DNA of 9,980 bases from contig CANGVU010000020.1 in NCBI GenBank assembly GCA_947457325.1, positions 1 through 9,980 on the forward strand, given 5' to 3'. The translations under genes were made by a program, and so were the position numbers. Shown piece by piece: positions 1 to 5,202 of the stretch. The stretch comes from Flavobacteriales bacterium (GTDB taxonomy: Bacteria > Bacteroidota > Bacteroidia > Flavobacteriales_D > Sanyastnellaceae). Numbering within the stretch: position 1 is the first letter of the stretch; every line of letters starts with the position of its first letter. The notes under the pieces were generated by a model, which made no database searches, was not told the DNA's origin, and saw nothing but the letters and a program-made list of their open reading frames with translations.

Positions 1-13
1 GCTCTTCCGATCT
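1..13. other. Residual Illumina adapter sequence at the contig edge
   Basis: The first 13 bases, GCTCTTCCGATCT, are identical to the 3' end of the standard Illumina TruSeq-type adapter (the reverse complement is AGATCGGAAGAGC). This is not genomic sequence. Biological sequence starts at about base 14, and the window therefore begins at the end of an assembled contig. Confidence 0.93.
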
Positions 14-660
14 TCGTTTTTAAATGATTGGCACTCCTCATTGAGCGGGCATGCCGCACAGTGTGGATTTTTAGGCGTGCAAAGGATCGCGCCAAACTCC
101 ATACTGGCTTGGTTAAAAACATGCGGTGAGGCATGCTGAATCCAATCGTCCAAAAGCAATTGAATATTTTTTTTGGTTCCAGGTAAATCAATCGGGTCTT
201 TGGATCCAAGGTATCTAGAAACCCATCGCAGAACATTGCCATCAACTGCAGCCTTGGGAAAATCATAGGCAAATGAAGAAACAGCCGCAGCGGTGTAGGG
301 CCCAACTCCCGGAACTTGGAGCCACTCGTCATATGATTTAGGAAAGTTGCCCTGGTATTCACCGGCAATTAATTGGGCTCCCAATTGAAGGTTGCGGGCT
401 CTAGAATAGTAGCCCAATCCTTGCCAAACACGAAAAAGCTGATCTTGAGGTGCATTGGCCAAGTCTTGAACAGTTGGAAATTGATGGAGCAGCGCATGAT
501 AATAGCTCATCCCTTGCTGGACACGAGTTTGCTGAAGAATAATTTCAGAAATCCAGATGGCATATGGGTCTTGTGTATTGCGCCATGGAAGGTCGCGCTT
601 GTTTTCTAAATACCAAGGAATAATATGCTGAACAAAGGATGGAATGACTGTTTTTTTCAT
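1..660 (-). CDS. mutY: A/G-specific adenine glycosylase MutY, 3' end missing
   Basis: MutY removes adenine mispaired with 8-oxoguanine in base excision repair. Translating leftward from ATG 658-660 gives 220 open codons with no stop before the edge; the last four or so (DRKS) come from the adapter, so about 216 are real. Visible features: the catalytic Glu39 in ISEIILQQTRV, the helix-hairpin-helix VPGVGPYTAAAV at 116-127, the catalytic Asp140 in VDGNV, and a complete [4Fe-4S] ligand set C194-X6-C201-X2-C204-X5-C210. These positions lie within two residues of those in E. coli MutY as I recall them. The C-terminal 8-oxoG-recognition (NUDIX-like) domain lies beyond the contig end. The gene is divergent from the HU gene. 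In flavobacteria mutY is often followed by ssb and gld genes, which would be expected off the left edge (inference). Confidence 0.96.
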   Translation of the reverse strand, partial: MKKTVIPSFVQHIIPWYLENKRDLPWRNTQDPYAIWISEIILQQTRVQQGMSYYHALLHQFPTVQDLANAPQDQLFRVWQGLGYYSRARNLQLGAQLIAGEYQGNFPKSYDEWLQVPGVGPYTAAAVSSFAYDFPKAAVDGNVLRWVSRYLGSKDPIDLPGTKKNIQLLLDDWIQHASPHVFNQASMEFGAILCTPKNPHCAACPLNEECQSFKNEDRKS

Positions 661-698
661 TTTCACAAAAGTCGATACAAAAATTGGTAAACTATACA

Positions 699-706
699 TA
701 TATTTG
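699..706 (+). promoter_or_regulatory. Candidate Bacteroidota -7 box for the HU operon
   Basis: TATATTTG at 699-706 matches the Bacteroidota -7 consensus TAnnTTTG exactly and lies 43 bp before the HU start codon, in the 89-bp gap to the divergent mutY. No TTG is found at the usual 17-23 bp spacing; the nearest, at 684-686, is only 12 bp away. The -33 half is therefore unconvincing, and the region is A/T-rich enough for a chance match. Confidence 0.5.
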
Positions 707-749
707 CAACCCCTAAAAAAACTGATATTCACCTTTTTAGAAAGAAACG

Positions 750-1049
750 ATGACGAAAGCAGATATAGTGACAGAGATTTCCAACAAAACTGGGATAGAC
801 AAGAACGATGTGTTGGCGATTGTGGAAGGATTTATGACCACACTCAAGAATTCAATGGAAAAAGGTGAGAATGTTTATTTGAGAGGCTTCGGGAGTTTTA
901 TAGTGAAGAGAAGAGCAGAGAAGTTGGGAAGAAATATCTTGGCCAAAACCACGGTAACCATTCCTGCCCATTATGTTCCATCTTTCAAGCCTTCTAAGGA
1001 GTTTGTAGATGCAGTGAAGGAAAAAGTTAAAGTGGCGCAGAATGGATAA
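750..1049 (+). CDS. HU/IHF-family nucleoid DNA-binding protein
   Basis: A 99-residue histone-like protein that bends and compacts DNA as a dimer. The whole length is one HU domain: helical N-terminal half (MTKADIVTEISNKTG), the hallmark RGFGSF at 45-50, then the beta-arm and the closing VPSFKPSKEF at 76-85. In classical HU the arm tip reads RNP, with the proline intercalating into DNA; here it reads R61-N62-I63-L64-A65-K66, so the proline is absent. As I recall, this is the usual form in Bacteroidota HU proteins. About nine extra residues extend the C-terminus beyond the common 90. The stop codon lies inside the start of the next gene (8-nt overlap), implying co-transcription and probably translational coupling with the TPR protein. 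The ATG at 750 starts the normal HU N-terminus. Confidence 0.94.
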   Translation: MTKADIVTEISNKTGIDKNDVLAIVEGFMTTLKNSMEKGENVYLRGFGSFIVKRRAEKLGRNILAKTTVTIPAHYVPSFKPSKEFVDAVKEKVKVAQNG

Positions 1050-1623
1050 GAAATGGCTCAAACCCGCTTTGATTGTCGGACTGGGTTTGGCGCTGATTGT
1101 TCTTTTTTTATGGATGCCTCGTAAGCCTAGTGCCAAAGAGGATAATCAAGAGATGCCTGCTTTATCTGCAGAGGAGTCTAGGTTACAGCAAGCCATCGAG
1201 TTGGTTAATGGACCTAATCCCATGCAGGGCATCATGATGTTGAGAGAGATTGTAGCCAAAGACTCGAGCAATGTGGAAGCGCATTATTGGTTGGGTGTTT
1301 TTGCAGTTCAGTCTGGTCAATATGACAAAGCGATTCCTCGTTTTGAAAAAGTGATCAAATTGGATCCAGAATACCTGAATGCGTATATGGATTTGGGAGC
1401 AGTTTACAAAGAGTTGGGTGAAAAAGATAAGGCACTAAGCTTATTTGAGCTTGCAGCGGCCAGAGATAGTGCCAATATTTACGCGTTGTTTTTCTCAGGG
1501 GAAACTGCAGCAGATATCGGAGAGAAAGAGAAAGCAAAAAAGTATTACAATCAATTGTTAAGACACACCGCAGATACAGCAGTAGTGGTGCGGGTGAAAG
1601 AGCGAATTGATAAATTGAATTAG
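1042..1623 (+). CDS. Membrane-anchored tetratricopeptide repeat protein
   Basis: A 193-residue protein with a single N-terminal membrane segment at about 7-25 (positively charged MDKKW before it, RKPSAK after it). A helical domain of tandem TPRs follows, roughly 43-76, 77-110, 111-144 and 145-178. The second and third are the clearest: each has the W/Y-LG...A/Y...G-Y/E-K/D-A pattern (AHYWLGVFAVQSGQYDKAI and AYMDLGAVYKELGEKDKAL). TPR domains serve as protein-binding scaffolds, and the topology puts this one most likely on the outer face of the inner membrane. The start overlaps the HU stop by 8 nt, and the 31-residue basic protein follows after 27 nt. A TPR protein between HU and rng recurs in flavobacterial genomes as I remember them, but I know of no specific role. 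Confidence 0.88.
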   Translation: MDKKWLKPALIVGLGLALIVLFLWMPRKPSAKEDNQEMPALSAEESRLQQAIELVNGPNPMQGIMMLREIVAKDSSNVEAHYWLGVFAVQSGQYDKAIPRFEKVIKLDPEYLNAYMDLGAVYKELGEKDKALSLFELAAARDSANIYALFFSGETAADIGEKEKAKKYYNQLLRHTADTAVVVRVKERIDKLN

Positions 1624-1650
1624 AATATTAACGTTTAAAATTTAGAAAAC

Positions 1651-1746
1651 ATGCCTTGCGGTAAAAAAAGAAAACGCCATAAGATGGCTACTCACAAGCG
1701 TAAAAAGCGTTTGAGAAAGAATCGTCACAAAAAGAAAGTTCGCTAG
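1651..1746 (+). CDS. 31-residue basic ribosomal-type peptide (AURKAIP1/COX24, bS22-like)
   Basis: A tiny gene encoding 31 residues, beginning MPCGKKRKRHKMATHKRKKR and ending in a TAG at 1744-1746. More than half the residues are Lys or Arg, with several His. The sequence fits the small Bacteroidota proteins annotated as AURKAIP1/COX24 domain proteins, and the KRKKRLRKNRHKKK core resembles the C-terminal domain of mitochondrial mS38/AURKAIP1 and mycobacterial bS22, both small-subunit ribosomal proteins (family knowledge). I infer a structural component of the small ribosomal subunit in the cytoplasm. It sits 27 nt after the TPR gene and 78 nt before rng, on the same strand. The bases before the ATG (tttagaaaac) are A-rich, as expected for a Bacteroidota start. 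It is below the length cut-off of many gene finders. Confidence 0.87.
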   Translation: MPCGKKRKRHKMATHKRKKRLRKNRHKKKVR

Positions 1747-1750
1747 TTTG

Positions 1751-1768
1751 GTGGGGCATAGCCCCTAC
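1751..1768 (+). promoter_or_regulatory. First hairpin in the rng leader
   Basis: GGGGC at 1753-1757 pairs with GCCCC at 1761-1765 around a 3-base ATA loop, and two further pairs (GT 1751-1752 with AC 1767-1768) form after a bulged T1766. It begins 5 nt after the stop codon of the basic peptide. No T-run follows, so it does not look like a classical intrinsic terminator. It may protect the upstream mRNA end or form part of the rng leader structure. Confidence 0.6.
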
Positions 1769-1782
1769 TAGTGAACACCATT

Positions 1783-1809
1783 GTCGGAGCAGATTTTCTC
1801 TGCTCTGAC
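1783..1809 (+). promoter_or_regulatory. Second, stronger hairpin in the rng leader
   Basis: GTCGGAGCAGA (1783-1793) can pair over its full 11 bases with TCTGCTCTGAC (1799-1809) in RNA, with one G-U wobble and a 5-base TTTTC loop. The arm ends 15 nt before the chosen rng start codon. No uridine tract follows, so regulation or RNA processing of the rng message is more likely than termination (inference). Confidence 0.68.
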
Positions 1810-1824
1810 CAATTGTGTTTAATT

Positions 1825-3384
1825 GTGAATGTTGAATTAGTTATTAGTAAGTCACCCAAGGGGGTTCAGCTTGCTGTGTTGCAAGACCGCCAATTGGTGG
1901 AGTTGCATCACGAGGATGCTACACAGAATTATGCTGTGGGTGACATCTATTTGGGAAAGGTGCGTAAAATGGTTCCACACCTCAACGCTGCATTTGTTGA
2001 GGTTGGACATGAGCGCGATGCTTTCCTGCACTATTTGGATTTGGGTCCGCATTATGCAACAACCAACCAGTTTGTTCGTGGTGTTTTAGCGGGTCAAGTT
2101 CAATCCGGTCACTTGTCTACAGTGAAGATGCTACCAGAAATTCCCAAGGATGGTGGTATCAAAGACCAAATCGGTCAAGCCAATCTTATTCTTGTTCAGG
2201 TGGCCAAAGAACCCATTTCCAATAAGGGTCCTCGTGTCACGTGTGAAATCACACTGGCTGGTCGTTACTTGGTATTGGTTCCCTTTTCTAACAAAGTTTC
2301 TTTGTCCAGTAGAATTGAAGATGATAAAGAGCGCGATCGCTTGCGGAAATTGATTCAGAATATCCGTCCGGCTAACTTTGGTGTGATCATTCGCACCCAA
2401 GCTGTCGAAACAACGGTTCAAGAGTTGGATCAAGATTTATCAGAATTGGTGAAACGTTGGGAGCAAATGGTGAAGGCATTGCCCAAAGCCAAAGCACCGC
2501 AGAAAATTTTAGGTGAGTTAGACAAAACCTCCGCGGTTCTGCGTGATATCCTAAGCGACAAGTTCACGGCCATCCATGTAAATGACCCAGCCCTAGCGGC
2601 TTCTGTCAAAACCTATTTGGATTCCAATGCGCCTGAGCTAAAAGATATTGTCAAAGAACACAAAGTGGATGATTTGTTTGACGCATTTAATATACACCGA
2701 CAAATAAAATCTTCATTTGCCAAACAGGTCAATTTGAAGAGTGGTTCCTACCTCATTGTTGAGCACACGGAGGCCATGCACGTTATTGATGTGAACAGTG
2801 GCAACCGAAAGCAAGCTTCTGTCAAGGACCAAGAGGAGAATGCGCTTCAAACCAATTTGGAGTGTGCTTCAGAAGTAGCGCGCCTTTTGCGTTTGCGCGA
2901 TATGGGTGGTATCATATGCGTGGATTTTATTGACATGCAGAACAAAGACAACCAAAAGAAATTACATGATGCTTTGAGGGACGCTATGAAGAGCGACAAA
3001 GCAAAGCACAATGTCTTGGCGCCAAGCCGTTTTGGTGTAGTTGAAATTACCAGAGAAAGAGTTAAACCCGTTACCCAAGTCAAGACTACAGAGAAATGTC
3101 CTAGTTGTCATGGAAAAGGAACGGTGGAAGCGTCGGTATTGTTCACAGATCAATTGGAGAATGAGGTGAGAATGGTTGCCCAAGAGTACAAACACAGTTT
3201 TGTGCAAATGGTGGTTAATCCCTTGGTAGAAGCCTATATCAATAAAGGATGGTGGTGGAATACTTTGCGCACGCAGTGGCAAAAGAAATATGGTATTAAA
3301 ATACAAGTAGAAAGTTCCACATCTGCAGAACTTTTGGAAGTGCACTATTTGGATGCACAGGGTGAAGAAATCAAATTGTCTTAA
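1825..3384 (+). CDS. rng: Ribonuclease G (Rne/Rng family endoribonuclease)
   Basis: RNase E/G-type endoribonuclease acting on single-stranded A/U-rich RNA, with roles in rRNA maturation and mRNA decay. With the GTG start at 1825 it has 519 residues, beginning MNVELVIS and aligning with the usual family N-terminus (xxELVIS...GVQLAVLxDxxLVELH). A GTG at 1771 is also in frame, but its 18 extra codons run through the leader hairpin and match nothing in the family. The S1-type RNA-binding segment comes early (VGDIYLGKVRKMVPHLNAAF, then DAFLHYLDLG). The catalytic Mg2+ residues are Asp322 and Asn324 in HVIDVNSGNR and Asp367 in CVDFIDM. The Zn-link is C425-P-S-C428 in CPSCHGKG. There is no RNase E-like C-terminal scaffold, hence RNase G. 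The TAA stop overlaps the stop of the convergent small gene. Confidence 0.95.
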   Translation: MNVELVISKSPKGVQLAVLQDRQLVELHHEDATQNYAVGDIYLGKVRKMVPHLNAAFVEVGHERDAFLHYLDLGPHYATTNQFVRGVLAGQVQSGHLSTVKMLPEIPKDGGIKDQIGQANLILVQVAKEPISNKGPRVTCEITLAGRYLVLVPFSNKVSLSSRIEDDKERDRLRKLIQNIRPANFGVIIRTQAVETTVQELDQDLSELVKRWEQMVKALPKAKAPQKILGELDKTSAVLRDILSDKFTAIHVNDPALAASVKTYLDSNAPELKDIVKEHKVDDLFDAFNIHRQIKSSFAKQVNLKSGSYLIVEHTEAMHVIDVNSGNRKQASVKDQEENALQTNLECASEVARLLRLRDMGGIICVDFIDMQNKDNQKKLHDALRDAMKSDKAKHNVLAPSRFGVVEITRERVKPVTQVKTTEKCPSCHGKGTVEASVLFTDQLENEVRMVAQEYKHSFVQMVVNPLVEAYINKGWWWNTLRTQWQKKYGIKIQVESSTSAELLEVHYLDAQGEEIKLS

Positions 3385-3542
3385 CGCGCGATATAGCGGT
3401 AAAGCATTACTACTAGAGCCAACAAAAACATCAGCAAGGAAATCCTATTGATGCCATGCATGAACTTTAAGTTGGTATCATGGGTCGACTTTTTGAACCA
3501 AGTCATTGGATTCAAATAATGTGCTATTTTTTGAATGATCAT
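3381..3542 (-). CDS. 53-residue single-pass membrane peptide, DUF6728-like
   Basis: A short minus-strand gene from ATG 3540-3542 to a TAA at 3381-3383, filling the whole gap between rng and the ATPase gene. It starts MIIQKIAHYLNPM. A conserved-looking stretch follows, N24-L-K-F-M-H-G-I-N-R-I-S35, and then a hydrophobic segment at about 35-48 (LLMFLLALVVML) and a basic end (YRYIAR). The pattern N-x-K-x-M-H-G-x-N-R/K-I-S followed by one membrane span is what I remember of the small Bacteroidota family DUF6728, whose function is unknown; this assignment is from memory. An in-frame TAA lies a few codons upstream, so this is the first usable ATG. The gene starts 24 bp after the ATPase stop and may be read through from it, or from the 8-bp hairpin region just upstream. 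Confidence 0.7.
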   Translation of the reverse strand: MIIQKIAHYLNPMTWFKKSTHDTNLKFMHGINRISLLMFLLALVVMLYRYIAR

Positions 3543-3545
3543 GAA

Positions 3546-3570
3546 GTAAAGATGAGGAAAAAATCTTTAC
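3546..3570 (-). terminator. Short A/T-rich hairpin at the ATPase stop codon
   Basis: GTAAAGAT at 3546-3553 is perfectly complementary to ATCTTTAC at 3563-3570, separated by 9 bases. Read on the minus strand, the loop carries a T-run and the left arm contains the ATPase TAA stop. With only two G/C pairs it would be a weak terminator at best; a structure between the two minus-strand genes is the modest claim. Confidence 0.35.
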
Positions 3571-4712
3571 ACAATGTCTTTCCAGTGCATTACCTGAATG
3601 CCAGGGAAAAATTGCTTTAAATTTTGTCCACCGTAAATAACTTGTGCTTCTTCCACATTGGCCAATTTCATCCAATATTTGATTTGATTGGCAAATGATG
3701 CATGGTAAGTTTCGGAGGATTTGATTTCAATTGGAATCAGTTGCGTTCCATTTTCTCTGATCAAATCAATTTCTTTTTGATTCTTATCTCTCCAAAAATA
3801 ATATTTGTCATGTCGTCCAGAATGTGCCGATTTTTTTACGAATTCATTTACCACAAGTGTCTCAAATAAGGCTCCCCGCAAGGGGTGGAAAGCCAGTTGA
3901 TTCTTGTCTTGAATCCCCAACAATGCACAAGCGATGCCCGTGTCCCAGAAGTAGATTTTGGGCCGCTTGACGATTGTTTTATTGAAATTCCGGTGATAAG
4001 GTGGTAATAGATGTACGATAAATCCCAAAGTCAAGACACCAACCCAAGATTGAGTGGTTTTGACATCAATGCCCACTTCATTGGCAATTTGGGTATAATT
4101 CAATTCTTGTCCTGTTCTGCCCGCAAGGACCTTCATGAATTTCTCAAACAGATGATAATCTTGTATGCTTTTGACTAATTTAATATCCCGCTCAATGTAG
4201 GTTTTAATGTAGTTGCGGCACCATTGGTAGCTCGGTATTTTTTGATCATGTATGGGAGGATAGAATCCATTGCAAATCCAATCATTGTTATCCCAGTTTT
4301 GGTTGATGTCTTGAATTTCGCTCCATTCAAATGGTAGCAATTCCATGTAAGCCGCCCTGCCTGCTAGCGATTGCGAAATGCTTTCGGATAAAAGAAGGTG
4401 GTTTGAACCTGTGAGAATAAATAGTCCTTTTTCTGTGGATTCGTCCACAATTTGTTGCAAATAGGATAGCAGCCTTGGATAACGCTGCACTTCATCAATT
4501 ACGGCACCATTTGGAATTTGATTTAAAAATCCTCGAGGATCTGAATTCACCCAATCCCAAACGTCAGGATTTTCCAATGAGAAATAGGGTTTGAGCGGAA
4601 ATAATTTACGAACCAGAGTTGTTTTACCAGATTGCCTTGGCCCCATAACCGCCACAACTTTGAAGTGACTGGCCAATAATCTAAGTTCTGATTCTGCGTG
4701 ACGGCGTACCAT
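3567..4712 (-). CDS. AAA_14 / DUF4143 family ATPase
   Basis: A 381-residue protein of the AAA_14-DUF4143 family. Domains in order: P-loop ATPase at about 17-135 with Walker A GPRQSGKT (24-31), Walker B AVIDE (70-74) and a sensor-like LTGSN (100-104); a winged-helix-like segment at about 203-225 (LNYTQIANEVGIDVKTT); and a DUF4143 C-terminal domain at about 225-370. The last part contains K-E-I-D316-L followed by P-I-E329-I-K331, which resembles the PD-(D/E)XK nuclease motif; the family is often linked to that fold, but nuclease activity is not established. Members are scattered and often horizontally acquired in bacteria and archaea, with unknown cellular role. It lies alone between ridA and the small membrane peptide. 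The start at 4712 gives the family-typical VRRxxxxEL...VVAVMGPRQSGKTTL. A -7-like box and a long palindrome sit immediately upstream. Confidence 0.9.
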   Translation of the reverse strand: MVRRHAESELRLLASHFKVVAVMGPRQSGKTTLVRKLFPLKPYFSLENPDVWDWVNSDPRGFLNQIPNGAVIDEVQRYPRLLSYLQQIVDESTEKGLFILTGSNHLLLSESISQSLAGRAAYMELLPFEWSEIQDINQNWDNNDWICNGFYPPIHDQKIPSYQWCRNYIKTYIERDIKLVKSIQDYHLFEKFMKVLAGRTGQELNYTQIANEVGIDVKTTQSWVGVLTLGFIVHLLPPYHRNFNKTIVKRPKIYFWDTGIACALLGIQDKNQLAFHPLRGALFETLVVNEFVKKSAHSGRHDKYYFWRDKNQKEIDLIRENGTQLIPIEIKSSETYHASFANQIKYWMKLANVEEAQVIYGGQNLKQFFPGIQVMHWKDIV

Positions 4713-4716
4713 TCAG

Positions 4717-4724
4717 CAAAAATA
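4717..4724 (-). promoter_or_regulatory. Candidate -7 box of the ATPase gene
   Basis: On the minus strand 4724-4717 reads TATTTTTG, a full match to TAnnTTTG, and a TTG lies 16 bp further upstream on that strand (4743-4741). The box ends only 4 nt before the ATG, so transcription would begin at about the start codon and give an essentially leaderless mRNA. The same bases could instead be the T-run of a ridA terminator, so the assignment is uncertain. Confidence 0.4.
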
Positions 4725-4757
4725 AGTATTTTATGGAATCCAATTCCATAAAATGCT
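4725..4757. repeat. 15-bp inverted repeat between ridA and the ATPase gene
   Basis: ATTTTATGGAAT (4728-4739) and ATTCCATAAAAT (4743-4754) are perfect inverted copies separated by CCA. The pairing extends outward through one G-T mismatch (a G-U wobble in RNA) to a total of 15 positions per arm. It lies 31 bp after the ridA stop. On the minus strand it is followed directly by TATTTTTG, so it can act as a ridA terminator, as an operator at the ATPase promoter, or as both. Confidence 0.8.
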
Positions 4758-4788
4758 AAAATCAACCAAAATCCACGGCTGTCAAGCC

Positions 4789-5178
4789 TTACAGAATATC
4801 CTTATGGGCAATGACAGAGATTTCAACTTTACAATCTCGGGGCAGTTGCGAAACCTGAACAGCCTCTCTTGCAGGAGGGATTTCTCCAACATATTTTCCA
4901 TAAACTTGATTGATAGCACCATAATCTGCCATGTCCTTCATGAAGATGCTGGCTTTTACCACATGGTTCCAAGTCATTTCCGCTGCTTCTAAAAGTGCTT
5001 CAATATTTTTCATTACGCGCTCTGTTTCTTCTTCAACAGGAAGCGGATGGTATACTTGTTCAATGGGATCCATGGCTATTTGTCCAGAGATGAACAACAA
5101 GTTGCCCACTTGAATGGCTGGGCTATATGGAGCAATGGGTTTAGGCGCTCCGGATGTATTGATGGCTGTCTTTTTCAT
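4789..5178 (-). CDS. ridA: RidA family enamine/imine deaminase
   Basis: RidA (YjgF/YER057c/UK114 family) hydrolyses reactive 2-aminoacrylate and other enamines/imines released by PLP enzymes, protecting the cytoplasm. The 129-residue protein starts MKKTAINTSGAPKPIAPYSP and is close to the family length of about 128. Key residues are present: the Arg104 that binds the substrate carboxylate in IPPAREAVQVSQLP, Glu119 in KVEISVIA, and the GNLLFISGQI strand. In E. coli RidA the matching residues are Arg105 and Glu120. A TTG at 5190 would add four residues, but the ATG at 5178 fits the family start and is preferred. Only 24 bp separate it from the divergent pabA start. Its own promoter is not obvious and must lie in or before the 5' end of pabA. 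Confidence 0.95.
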   Translation of the reverse strand: MKKTAINTSGAPKPIAPYSPAIQVGNLLFISGQIAMDPIEQVYHPLPVEEETERVMKNIEALLEAAEMTWNHVVKASIFMKDMADYGAINQVYGKYVGEIPPAREAVQVSQLPRDCKVEISVIAHKDIL

Positions 5179-5187
5179 GTAGTTTTG
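5159..5187 (+). promoter_or_regulatory. Bacteroidota-type promoter of the pabA unit
   Basis: TTG at 5159-5161 and TAGTTTTG at 5180-5187 are separated by 18 bp, matching the Bacteroidota TTG...TAnnTTTG promoter in both sequence and spacing. Transcription would start near 5192-5195, leaving a 5' leader of about 10 nt before the pabA ATG at 5203. The -33 half lies inside the ridA coding sequence (its codons for residues 6-7), and the -7 box sits in the 24-bp gap. Confidence 0.68.
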
Positions 5188-5202
5188 CAATTGGAGTGCA
5201 AG

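Noticed and set aside
852..1136. A 94-codon minus-strand frame across the HU/TPR junction
   Set aside because: Both plus-strand genes are convincing and overlap each other; the antisense product has no domain and no plausible start context.
3567..5178. ridA - palindrome - ATPase - membrane peptide as a novel defence module
   Set aside because: ridA and the DUF6728-like gene are ordinary chromosomal genes, and only the ATPase has accessory character; nothing shows that they act together.
5179..5190. A TTG start for ridA at 5190
   Set aside because: The ATG at 5178 matches the family N-terminus and the extra four residues have no support; the TTG also sits in the pabA -7 region.
5047..5202. 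An N-terminal extension of pabA starting at 5047
   Set aside because: The extra 52 codons are antisense to ridA, and the amidotransferase family begins at MRIILIDNYDSF, encoded from 5203.
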